Made by a program: the position numbers and the translations under genes. The notes below the pieces were generated by a model. It had not been told where the DNA came from and did no database searches. It saw only the letters and a list, made by a program, of their open reading frames with translations. Below are positions 7,870-15,612 of a stretch of DNA of 64,000 nucleotides, piece after piece; the stretch's first letter is position 1, and each line of letters starts with the position of its first letter. Source of the DNA: Clostridiales bacterium. Its GTDB lineage: Bacteria > Bacillota > Clostridia > Oscillospirales > Oscillospiraceae. Where the stretch lies: positions 4,008 through 68,007 of the forward strand of contig CABIXV010000006.1 of assembly GCA_902362775.1 (NCBI GenBank), in the 5' to 3' direction.

Positions 7870-8841
7870 TCAACACAGGTCCCGCTTGATCCCCCTGGTC
7901 ACCCGGTACACGTCCTCCAGGGTGGTGATCTTCACAATTTGTTCCTTGTAATAACCCGCATGGGGGACACCCTTTAGATACCAGGCATAGTGCCGCCTGG
8001 CCTCCAGGCAGGCGATCTTCTCCCCCTTGTTGGCCGCTGATAGCTCAAACTGGCGCACGGCGGTGTCGCACCGCTGGGCCAGGGGGGGTATCTCCGGGAT
8101 GGGCCGGCCCTCCAGAGCGGCCCGGCACTGGGCAAAGAGCCAGGGGTTGCCGAACACCCCCCGGCCGATCATGGCTATGTCCGCCCCGGTATAGTTCAAA
8201 ATACGGGGGGCGTCCTCCGGACGAAACACGTCGCCATTGGCGATGACTGGAATCTCCACCGCTTTTTTTACCTCTCGAATCCAGTCCCAGTCAGCGGTCC
8301 CTGCGTACATCTGATTCCTGGTCCTGCCGTGGACTGCTACGGAGGCCACACCGGCCGCCTCCATAGCCTTGGCGAACTCCACACAGTTGATGGAGCCCTT
8401 ATCCCAGCCTAAGCGGAATTTGACCGTAACAGGGCAGCCCGCTCCCCGGATGACCGCCTCAGCCACCTTTACCGCCTTGTCTGGGTCCCGCATCAGCCCG
8501 GAGCCGTCTCCGGAGTTAGCCACCTTGGGGACAGGACAGCCCATGTTGATGTCGATAAAATCGGCCCCGGACACCTCATGGGCAATGGCGGCCGCCTCCT
8601 CCATGCACACCGGGTCACTGCCAAAGATCTGGGCAGCAGCGGGGCTCTCTCCGTCCCCCAGTTGGAGCAGAGGGATGGACTTCTTGTCCTGGTAGCACAG
8701 GGCCTTGGCGCTGACCATCTCGGTGCAGGTCAGTCCTGCCCCCTGCTCCCGGCAGATGGTACGGAAGGCCAGGTCTGTCACCCCCGCCATGGGGGCCAGG
8801 GCCAGGGGGGTGTCTATTTTGATTCCTCCAATAGATACCAT
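7870..8841 (-). CDS. dusB: tRNA-dihydrouridine synthase DusB
   Basis: 323 aa from ATG 8841, with GGAGG 6 bp upstream; the frame is open six codons further but without an RBS. The FMN-dependent enzyme reduces uridines in the D-loop of tRNA. Visible motifs are LALAPMAGVTDLAFR at the N-terminus, FIDINMGCPVPKV carrying the catalytic cysteine, VAVHGRTRNQMY, PVIANGDV and GADIAMIGRGVFGNPW for FMN binding. First gene of the operon dusB, kinase, sigma, anti-sigma; its promoter shares a -35 element with the divergent DUF815 gene. Confidence 0.95.
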   Translation of the reverse strand: MVSIGGIKIDTPLALAPMAGVTDLAFRTICREQGAGLTCTEMVSAKALCYQDKKSIPLLQLGDGESPAAAQIFGSDPVCMEEAAAIAHEVSGADFIDINMGCPVPKVANSGDGSGLMRDPDKAVKVAEAVIRGAGCPVTVKFRLGWDKGSINCVEFAKAMEAAGVASVAVHGRTRNQMYAGTADWDWIREVKKAVEIPVIANGDVFRPEDAPRILNYTGADIAMIGRGVFGNPWLFAQCRAALEGRPIPEIPPLAQRCDTAVRQFELSAANKGEKIACLEARRHYAWYLKGVPHAGYYKEQIVKITTLEDVYRVTRGIKRDLC

Positions 8842-8900
8842 ATATCCTCCAATGTCCACGGCCGTAAAAGACGTGCGGGCCGCTTCACAAATATCTAGTT

Positions 8901-8929
8901 ATTTTATCATACCCTTCCCTGGTTGACAA
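8901..8929 (-). promoter_or_regulatory. dusB: Promoter of the dusB operon
   Basis: On the - strand TTGTCA (8929-8924) and TAAAAT (8906-8901) are 17 bp apart, with an extended TATGA just before the -10. The -35 is the same DNA as that of the + strand promoter at 8923. Confidence 0.6.
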
Positions 8930-8952
8930 GGCCGCCCATTCCCTATTAAAAT
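8923..8952 (+). promoter_or_regulatory. Promoter of the DUF815 ATPase gene
   Basis: A perfect TTGACA (8923-8928) and TAAAAT (8947-8952) are 18 bp apart, about 30 bp upstream of the start codon. Confidence 0.65.
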
Positions 8953-8982
8953 AGGAAAAAACCTTGGAATGGGGAGATCACT

Positions 8983-10182
8983 ATGGAATTGACGGCGCTG
9001 CGGGCTGCCCTTCGGGGCCTTTCCTCTTACCGCGAACTGAAGGAGCTGCCGGTGATGGCCCACATGGTCCATCTGCTGGACCACCTAGCTGGCGGCCAGG
9101 GAGAGGAGGCCGTGGACGACTACACCGCCCTGTTTTACTATCTGCGCCGAGAAGGCTTTACCGGTCTGGGGGACTGGCTTTGGGACCAGCTTCGGTACAC
9201 CGAATCCCCCTATGCTTTACTGGCCGAACGGGGGGGCGCCGACCCGGCCCTGGAGAACGCCGCCCGACGGGACGTAGGCACTCTGGTACTGTTAGCCCAG
9301 ACGGACTGCGACCGGTATATCGGCGCCATGAAGGCGCTGCTATCCGGCGACTGGTCCCCCGCTCTAGCAGGGCTGCCCCGGTGGAGCGCCACCGCCCCCT
9401 TCGACTTTGACTCCCTCACCCAGTTCTATCGGGAGCACGGCGCCGGGCTCTATGCCAGGTATCGTGCCTTCCTGTGGGAGGATGGGCAGCTCATCCCCGT
9501 GGCCGACCCGGACTGCCCCCAGCCCCAGGACCTGCTGGGCTACGAGCTTCAGCGGGAGCAGGTGGAGCAGAACACCCGGCTGCTCCTCTCCGGCCGTCAG
9601 GCCAACAATGTCCTTCTATTTGGCGACGGAGGAACCGGCAAGTCAGCTACCGTCAAGTCCATGCTCTACCTGCCCGGCATGGAGGACCTGCGGCTCATTG
9701 AGATTCAGAAGGAGAACCTCACCGGCCTTCCCAGCCTGATCCGCTCTCTGGCCTCCCGGCGGCAGAAGTTCATTCTGTTCATCGACGACCTGGCCTTTGA
9801 CCAGGATGACAAGACCTACTCCTCTATGAAGACTATCCTGGAGGGCAGTCTGGAGAAGCGGCCTGTCAATGTGGCGATCTACGCCACCTCCAATCGCCGC
9901 CACCTGGTCCGTCAGACCTTTACCGACCGGGCCGGGGACGAGGTGGACACCTTTGAGACGATTTCGGAAAAGACCGCCCTGGCCGAGCGCTTCGGCCTGC
10001 GTATCCCCTACCTGACGATGAACAAGGCCGGCTTTCTGGCCCTGGTGGACCATCTGGCCGACCAGGCGGGGGTCCAGATGGAGCGGGAACAGCTCCACGC
10101 TCAGGCGATGGCCTGGGAAATCCGCCACTCCGGCCGAACCCCCCGGGTGGCCCGACAGTTTATCGCCAGCCTCGGTGCCTGA
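8983..10182 (+). CDS. DUF815 family P-loop ATPase
   Basis: 399 aa. The C-terminal half is an AAA-type ATPase with Walker A FGDGGTGKS (about residues 213-221), Walker B FILFIDDL (about 264-271) and ATSNRRHLV as sensor-1 region; this is the DUF815 family. The N-terminal about 170 residues are helical and not recognised. DUF815 proteins are widespread in Clostridia without a settled role; they resemble DnaA/DnaC-like loaders in their ATPase core. Single-gene unit with its own promoter and terminator, divergent from dusB. Confidence 0.85.
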   Translation: MELTALRAALRGLSSYRELKELPVMAHMVHLLDHLAGGQGEEAVDDYTALFYYLRREGFTGLGDWLWDQLRYTESPYALLAERGGADPALENAARRDVGTLVLLAQTDCDRYIGAMKALLSGDWSPALAGLPRWSATAPFDFDSLTQFYREHGAGLYARYRAFLWEDGQLIPVADPDCPQPQDLLGYELQREQVEQNTRLLLSGRQANNVLLFGDGGTGKSATVKSMLYLPGMEDLRLIEIQKENLTGLPSLIRSLASRRQKFILFIDDLAFDQDDKTYSSMKTILEGSLEKRPVNVAIYATSNRRHLVRQTFTDRAGDEVDTFETISEKTALAERFGLRIPYLTMNKAGFLALVDHLADQAGVQMEREQLHAQAMAWEIRHSGRTPRVARQFIASLGA

Positions 10183-10194
10183 CTGTTTGGGAGA

Positions 10195-10231
10195 AAATGG
10201 GCCATACAACATGGTATGGCCCATTTCTTTT
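10195..10231. terminator. Bidirectional terminator between DUF815 gene and acetyltransferase
   Basis: 13-bp perfect stem (10195-10207 with 10214-10226) with T residues on the + side and A/T residues on the other, located between convergent genes. Confidence 0.8.
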
Positions 10232-10232
10232 T

Positions 10233-10694
10233 CTATTTTCTGGGACAGAGGTACACCATGATCTGTTCCCCGTGGGGATCTCTCTTTCCTGTAAAACGAA
10301 ATCCGAACTTCTGGTACAGCTCCGCCGCGGCCCAATTTCCTTCCACGATACTCAAATAGATTTTTTTACAGCGGTACTCCTCCCGGAGACGCTGGATCAG
10401 GCCGGCCAAAGCCGCCTTTCCATATCCCCTGCCCTGGTGTTCCCCCGCAATCAACAGGCGGTCCAGCCACACCCGCCCAAAGGGAAAACTCTCTAACGGA
10501 AACTTCCCATACATCGCAAATCCTACGGGGCGCTCTCCGTCTAAAATCAGGACAGGCCGCCAGCCCTTCCACTGCTCTGCCTCTGCCAAACACTGCTCTA
10601 CCGGCTCTACCAGCCCCTCCTGTCCAGGAGCTCCATGGAGCCTCAATGCCTGCGCTCTGTTTTTTTCTGTCACAGGTTCAAACTTCAGTTTCAT
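10233..10694 (-). CDS. GNAT family N-acetyltransferase
   Basis: 153 aa. The acetyl-CoA binding motif appears as LLIAGEHQGRGYGKAALAGL (Q/R-x2-G-x-G/A in HQGRGYGKAA) and the C-terminal motif as NWAAAELYQKFGFRFTGKR, typical of the spermidine/diamine acetyltransferase-like branch (PaiA/BltD type). Monocistronic. The acceptor, a polyamine or other amine, is a guess from subfamily resemblance. Confidence 0.8.
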   Translation of the reverse strand: MKLKFEPVTEKNRAQALRLHGAPGQEGLVEPVEQCLAEAEQWKGWRPVLILDGERPVGFAMYGKFPLESFPFGRVWLDRLLIAGEHQGRGYGKAALAGLIQRLREEYRCKKIYLSIVEGNWAAAELYQKFGFRFTGKRDPHGEQIMVYLCPRK

Positions 10695-10707
10695 CTTTTC
10701 CTCCGCG

Positions 10708-10750
10708 AAAAGGCGGCCCCTCTATTCGGATGGCAGAGGGGCCGCCCTTT
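10708..10750 (-). terminator. Terminator of the SDR (ucpA) gene
   Basis: 16-bp stem with one mismatch (10708-10723 with 10735-10750), GC-rich, T-rich on the - strand exit side, 14 bp after the SDR stop codon. Confidence 0.75.
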
Positions 10751-10763
10751 GGTTCCCGCTTGT

Positions 10764-11552
10764 CTACACGCCCATGGTACTCGTTTCCGGCAGGGTAGAG
10801 CCCCCGTCGATGACGAACTGGGCGCCGGTCAGGTAGCTGGCCTCGTCGCTGGACAGGAAAGCGGCCAGCTCGCCCACCTCCCTGGGATCGGCCAGCCGCC
10901 CCAGGGGAATGGAAGCGGCGATGCCATCAATGACGGACTGGGGGTTCTCCGGGCAGGACTGGTCCGCCATCCCCCGGACCATTGGGGTCAGGACATAGCC
11001 TGGGCAGATGGCATTGACATTGACATAGGGAGCGAACTCCCGTGCCAGGGCTTTGGTCAGCCCCACCAGGGCGGCTTTGCTCATGGCGTAGGCCGCCTCC
11101 CCCGGATCGGCTACCATATCGCCGGTGACAGAGGACATGATGACGATTTTGCCCCACTTGCGCTCCACCATACCGGGCAGCACAGCCTTACAGGTGTTCC
11201 AAGCCCCCTTCACGTTGATGTCCAGGTGGGCATCCCGGTCCTCGTCGCTCTGGGTCAGAAAGTCCCCCAGGCGGCAGATGCCCGCGTTGGACACCAGAAT
11301 ATCGATTTGGCCAAACTCCTTCACCCCCGCCTCATAGCCGGCACGGACGCTGTCCATATCGGACACATCCATGCGGACGGCCACAGCCTGGGCTCCCTCG
11401 GCGCGGAGCTGGGCGGCCATATCCTCCACCCCCTGGCCGCGGGCGGCCAGCACCACTCTGGCGCCGTGCTTGACAAAGGTGCGGGCGATGCCCTCTCCGA
11501 TGCCTTTGGAGGCTCCGGTAATTAAGGCTGTCTTTCCATCCAGTTTACCCAT
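10764..11552 (-). CDS. ucpA: SDR family oxidoreductase, UcpA type
   Basis: 262 aa from ATG 11552, with AGGAG 9 bp upstream. Short-chain dehydrogenase with the NAD(P) motif TGASKGIGEGIA at about residues 12-23, NAG in the LVSNAG strand, catalytic Ser in MSSVTGDMV and YAMSK for the Tyr-x3-Lys pair. Long identical stretches with E. coli UcpA, such as GEGIARTF, SSVTGDMVADPGE and the ending FVIDGGSTLPET, make the subfamily clear. UcpA has been tied to furan/aldehyde tolerance in E. coli; the natural substrate is not settled. Lies downstream of ilvE but behind its own terminator. Confidence 0.85.
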   Translation of the reverse strand: MGKLDGKTALITGASKGIGEGIARTFVKHGARVVLAARGQGVEDMAAQLRAEGAQAVAVRMDVSDMDSVRAGYEAGVKEFGQIDILVSNAGICRLGDFLTQSDEDRDAHLDINVKGAWNTCKAVLPGMVERKWGKIVIMSSVTGDMVADPGEAAYAMSKAALVGLTKALAREFAPYVNVNAICPGYVLTPMVRGMADQSCPENPQSVIDGIAASIPLGRLADPREVGELAAFLSSDEASYLTGAQFVIDGGSTLPETSTMGV

Positions 11553-11576
11553 TTGAAACACTCCTATCTTTTGAAA

Positions 11577-11602
11577 AGGGGCCCGGTATTCACCGGACCC
11601 CT
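11577..11602 (-). terminator. Terminator of ilvE
   Basis: 11-bp stem with one G-U pair (11577-11587 with 11592-11602) followed on the - strand by CTTTTC, 14 bp past the ilvE stop codon. Confidence 0.7.
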
Positions 11603-11615
11603 AACTTGGCTCAAA

Positions 11616-12680
11616 TCACAGCTTCATGATCCAGTTGTGGGGATCGGCCAGGCGGCCCCACTGGATGCCGGTCAAATTGTCGTACAGCTTCTGGGTCAGC
11701 TCACCGATCTGATTGCCGCTGATAGTGACCTTCTTGCCCTCCATGGCCAGCTCGCCGATAGGGGAGACCACGGCGGCGGTGCCGGTGCCCCAGGCTTCCT
11801 CCAGAGTGCCATCCTCGGCGGCCTGGAACAGTTCCTCATAGGAGATGCGGCGCTCCTCCACCTCGTAGCCCCAGTCCTTCAGCAGCTGGATGCAGGAGCG
11901 ACGGGTGATGCCGTCCAGCACGGAGCCGTTCAGGTCGGGGGTGAGGATCTTGCCGTTCACCTTGAACATGACGTTCATAGCGCCCACTTCCTCGATGTAC
12001 TTGCGGTGGACGCCGTCCAGCCACAGCACCTGGCTGTAGCCCTGCTTCTCGGCCCGGTCGCCGGCCCGGAGAGACGCGGCGTAGTTGCCGCCGGTCTTGG
12101 CCATGCCGGTGCCGCCCTTGACGGCGCGGACGTCCTCGCTCTCCACATAGATCTTGACAGGAGCCAGCCCCTCAGGGTAGTAGGCGCCCACCGGGCAGAC
12201 GATAACGATGTACTGGACATGGTGGGAACTGTGGACCCCCAGGGCGGGATCCGTACCGATCATGAAGGGCCGGATATACAGGGAGGTGCCCTCTTCGTGG
12301 GGGACCCAGTCCCGCTCCAGTTTGACCAGCTCCGTGATGCCGGCCAGGGCCAGTTCCTCAGGAATCTGAGGAAGGCACAGACGCTCGGCGGACTTGTTCA
12401 TCCGGGCAATGTTGTCCAGGGGCCGGAACAGCTGGATAGTGCCGTCGGCGGTGCGGTAAGCCTTCAGGCCCTCGAAGATCTCCTCCGCATAGTGCAGGAC
12501 CTTGGCGGCGGGGTCAATCTGCAGGGGGCCGTAAGGAACGATGCGGGGATCGTGCCAGCCCTGGCCCTCGTCATAGTCCACAATAAACATATGGTCCGTC
12601 ATGCTCTTGCCGAACACCAGGGTGGAGGAAGCGGGCTTTTCCTTCAGCACCGAGGCGCGGGTAATTTTGATATCTACCAT
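11616..12680 (-). CDS. ilvE: Branched-chain amino acid aminotransferase
   Basis: 354 aa, class IV PLP aminotransferase of the longer BCAT type. It transfers the amino group between Val/Leu/Ile and 2-oxoglutarate. The catalytic lysine lies in GMAKTGGNYAAS, and the phosphate-binding and substrate segments appear in YIRPFMIGTDPALGVH, LNGSVLDGITRRS and WGTGTAAVVSPIGEL. RBS AGGAGGG lies 10 bp before ATG. Single-gene unit with promoter and terminator, divergent from gdpP. Confidence 0.95.
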   Translation of the reverse strand: MVDIKITRASVLKEKPASSTLVFGKSMTDHMFIVDYDEGQGWHDPRIVPYGPLQIDPAAKVLHYAEEIFEGLKAYRTADGTIQLFRPLDNIARMNKSAERLCLPQIPEELALAGITELVKLERDWVPHEEGTSLYIRPFMIGTDPALGVHSSHHVQYIVIVCPVGAYYPEGLAPVKIYVESEDVRAVKGGTGMAKTGGNYAASLRAGDRAEKQGYSQVLWLDGVHRKYIEEVGAMNVMFKVNGKILTPDLNGSVLDGITRRSCIQLLKDWGYEVEERRISYEELFQAAEDGTLEEAWGTGTAAVVSPIGELAMEGKKVTISGNQIGELTQKLYDNLTGIQWGRLADPHNWIMKL

Positions 12681-12718
12681 TGGTGTATCCCTCCTAAGCT
12701 TTTGTTGATGTGCTTTTT

Positions 12719-12747
12719 ATTATAACAGTCTTTTCCTTTTGGCGCAA
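12719..12747 (-). promoter_or_regulatory. ilvE: Promoter of ilvE
   Basis: On the - strand TTGCGC (12747-12742) and a perfect TATAAT (12724-12719) are 17 bp apart, about 40 bp before the start codon. Confidence 0.6.
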
Positions 12748-12793
12748 CAAAAATATCGTTCGGACGGTTCTGATGGACAGCCCCCTTTTGCTC

Positions 12794-12822
12794 TTGTTTT
12801 CCCGCCGTTTATTTGCTATAAT
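12794..12822 (+). promoter_or_regulatory. gdpP: Promoter of gdpP
   Basis: TTGTTT (12794-12799) and a perfect TATAAT (12817-12822) are 17 bp apart, about 100 bp upstream of the TTG start. Confidence 0.6.
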
Positions 12823-12920
12823 AAAATATCTTTGTTTACCTCGTTTTGGAGTGATCTCGTCTTGATCGCCCCGCCTCTGCGTGACGCTGGCGGGGCATTT
12901 CCTGGGAGGAGGAATCTCTT

Positions 12921-14909
12921 TTGAACCGTAAGATCGCCCAGCTGTTTCAGCCCAGGCTGCAGCTCTACTTCGTCTGTCTGATCGTCTTCGCCCTGCTGTC
13001 CGCCCTCTATTCCGTCCCCCTGGCGGTGACAGAGCTGGTCATTGTCCTGGGCCTTGGCCTGTATAACCGGGAAAACAGCCGCCGCCGGCGTCGGGAGATT
13101 GGAAAATATCTGGACAGTGTCACCGGTACGGTGGATACCGCCACCAAGGACACCATGGTCAACTCTCCCCTGCCCATGATTATTTTCCGGCCGGAGAGCG
13201 ACGATATTATCTGGACCAACGACCGCTTTCTCCAGCTCACCGGCCAGGGACAGCGGGAGCATATGTTTGATGCCAAGCTGGCCTCCCTAATCCCCGGCTT
13301 TGACACTCGGTGGCTCATGGAGGGCAAGAGTGAATGCCCCACTGAAGTGGAGTACGGCGGACGGCGCTTCTGGGTCTTTGGCCACCTGGTCCGCACCGGC
13401 GGCCGGGGGGGCGGCTTTCTAGCCACCACCTATTGGGTGGATATCACCGAGTTCTGCCTGATACGGGACAAATTCAACGCCTCCCGGCCGGTGGCGGCCG
13501 TTCTGCTCATCGACAATTACGAGGACCTGATGAAGAACCTGACGGAGAATGAGCGATCCAGCATCCTGGCCGAGATCGACAACCGGCTGGATGAATGGGT
13601 GGCCCAGACCGGAGGCCTGCTCCGCCGCTACCAGCGGGAGCGGTACCTGTTTCTCTTTGAGGAGCAGTACCTGGACCAATTTGTGGAGCGGAAATTTGAT
13701 GTGCTGGACACCGTCCATCAGGTGGTCAATCCCAGCGGTATCAACGCCTCCCTGTCCATCGGTATCGGCAAGGACGGGGACTCCTACAAGGAACTCATGT
13801 CCTTCGCCAATCTATCCATCGACATGGCCCTGTCCCGCGGAGGCGACCAGGCAGTCATCCGCAACAAGTTTACCTTCGAGTTCTATGGTGGCCGCTCCAA
13901 GGAGACGGAGAAGCGGACCAAGGTAAAGAGCCGGGTCATGGCCAACGCCCTGTCCTCTCTGATCTCTGACTCCTCCCAGGTGTTCATCATGGGCCACAAA
14001 TTCCCGGATAACGACGCTGTGGGCGCCGCCGCCGGCGTGTGTGCCCTGTGCCGGAAAAACGGGACCCCTGCCCATATCATCCGGGATCCGGGGTCTCCCC
14101 CCGCCCAGGAGCTCATTGATCGGCTGTCCACCCTGCCGGAGTACCAGGACTGCTTCCTAGCCCCACAGGATGCCCTGCTCATCGCCGATACCCGGTCCCT
14201 GGCTGTTGTGGTGGACACTAATCGACCCGAGCAGGTCCAGGCGGAGGAGCTGCTCCAGTCCTGCAATCGGGTGGCGGTCATCGACCACCACCGCCGGGCC
14301 GCCACCTATATCGAGGGGGCCGCGCTCAACTACCACGAGCCTTACGCCTCCTCCGCCTCTGAACTTGTCACGGAGCTGCTCCAGTACATTATGGAGCCCA
14401 ACCAGCTTCTCCGGGCCGAGGCGGAGGCCCTGCTGGCGGGCATCGTGCTGGACACCAAGAACTTTACCATGCGCACTGGCGGACGCACCTTTGAGGCGGC
14501 GGCCTTCCTTCGCCGCTCCGGAGCCGACACCGCCGAGGTGAAAAAGCTCTTTCAGAACGACCTGGCGGGAACCATCGCCAAGTACTCCATCATCCAGAAC
14601 GCCCGGCTGTATCGGGACCATATCGCCGTCGCCGTCTCCTCCGCCCCTGTGAACCGGGTGGTGGCGGCCCAGGCGGCGGACGAGCTGCTGAATATCATCG
14701 GCATCGACACCTCCTTTGTGCTCTCCAAGGATGGGGAGCAGGTGAACATCTCGGGCCGCTCTATGGGAGAAACCAATGTCCAGGTCATTCTGGAACAACT
14801 GGGTGGGGGCGGAAACGCCGCCGCCGCGGGCGGCCAGGTCACCGGCAAATCCCTGGAGGAGGTGGCGGCCGAGCTGGCCCATGCCATTGACCGGTATCTG
14901 GACTCGTAA
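12921..14909 (+). CDS. gdpP: Cyclic-di-AMP phosphodiesterase GdpP
   Basis: 662 aa from TTG 12921, preceded by GGGAGGAGG. Two membrane helices (about residues 12-30 and 32-48) are followed by a PAS-like domain, a degenerate GGDEF domain (about 180-305), then DHH and DHHA1 domains. DHH motifs are HKFPDNDAVGAAAG, ADTRSLAVVVDTNR and VIDHHRR, with the glycine-rich GGGGNAAAAGGQV near the end. GdpP hydrolyses c-di-AMP to pApA and so controls potassium and osmolyte transport and wall stress. Directly upstream of rplI and dnaB, the usual Firmicute order (gdpP-rplI-dnaB), which supports the assignment. Confidence 0.95.
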   Translation: MNRKIAQLFQPRLQLYFVCLIVFALLSALYSVPLAVTELVIVLGLGLYNRENSRRRRREIGKYLDSVTGTVDTATKDTMVNSPLPMIIFRPESDDIIWTNDRFLQLTGQGQREHMFDAKLASLIPGFDTRWLMEGKSECPTEVEYGGRRFWVFGHLVRTGGRGGGFLATTYWVDITEFCLIRDKFNASRPVAAVLLIDNYEDLMKNLTENERSSILAEIDNRLDEWVAQTGGLLRRYQRERYLFLFEEQYLDQFVERKFDVLDTVHQVVNPSGINASLSIGIGKDGDSYKELMSFANLSIDMALSRGGDQAVIRNKFTFEFYGGRSKETEKRTKVKSRVMANALSSLISDSSQVFIMGHKFPDNDAVGAAAGVCALCRKNGTPAHIIRDPGSPPAQELIDRLSTLPEYQDCFLAPQDALLIADTRSLAVVVDTNRPEQVQAEELLQSCNRVAVIDHHRRAATYIEGAALNYHEPYASSASELVTELLQYIMEPNQLLRAEAEALLAGIVLDTKNFTMRTGGRTFEAAAFLRRSGADTAEVKKLFQNDLAGTIAKYSIIQNARLYRDHIAVAVSSAPVNRVVAAQAADELLNIIGIDTSFVLSKDGEQVNISGRSMGETNVQVILEQLGGGGNAAAAGGQVTGKSLEEVAAELAHAIDRYLDS

Positions 14910-14960
14910 ACAACCACTCCCGCCCCACTGGGGCGGACTCACAGAAAGGATATGAACCGT

Positions 14961-15407
14961 ATGAAAGTTATTCTTCAGCAGGACGTGAAGGGCCAAGGCA
15001 AGAAGGGCCAGCTAGTGGATGTGTCCGACGGCTACGCGCGCAATTTTCTGCTCCCCAAAAAGCTGGCGGTCATCGCCACCGCCGAAAATCTGAACACCAT
15101 GAAGCAGCAGGAGAAGGCTAGGAAGGCCCAGGAGGCCGCTGAAAAGGCGGAGGCCGAGGCCACGGCTAAAAAGCTGGAGGGGCTGACTGTCAAAATCGCC
15201 GCCAAGGCCGGCGAGGGCGGACGGCTCTTCGGCGCCGTCACCGCCAAGGAGGTCTCCGAGGCCCTGGCAGACCAGCATGGCATCACCATTGCCAAGGCCA
15301 AGCTGGTTCTGGACGAGCCCATCAAGGCATGCGGCGGCTATCAGATTCGGGCCAAGCTGGGCTATGAGGTCAACGGCACGGTCAATGTGGCAGTCAGTGA
15401 GGCGTAA
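14961..15407 (+). CDS. rplI: 50S ribosomal protein L9
   Basis: 148 aa from ATG 14961. An in-frame ATG at 14952 sits only 2 nt from AAAGGA, so the second ATG, 10 nt away, is preferred and gives the conserved start MKVILQQDVKGQGKKGQ. The N-domain signature GYARNFLLPKKLA, a long charged connecting helix (EKARKAQEAAEKAEAEA) and the C-terminal rRNA-binding domain are all present. Second gene of the gdpP-rplI-dnaB run. Confidence 0.97.
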   Translation: MKVILQQDVKGQGKKGQLVDVSDGYARNFLLPKKLAVIATAENLNTMKQQEKARKAQEAAEKAEAEATAKKLEGLTVKIAAKAGEGGRLFGAVTAKEVSEALADQHGITIAKAKLVLDEPIKACGGYQIRAKLGYEVNGTVNVAVSEA

Positions 15408-15612
15408 CCCCCTTTTCCCCTCCCCTCTGTGGCTGTGGCCACAGCGCGACAGTGGTCGGAGGACAGGGTCAATCTAAAATTTTTCCTGCGCCGGTCGATG
15501 AAAGGGCCGGCCAGAGGTCTGTAAAAGGAGATTTTCAAGGGCCTTGGCTCTTACGCGGCGGGATGTCCAACTCCCGCCCATAGACTGTCCCAATGAAAGG
15601 TGGTGGAGTCCT

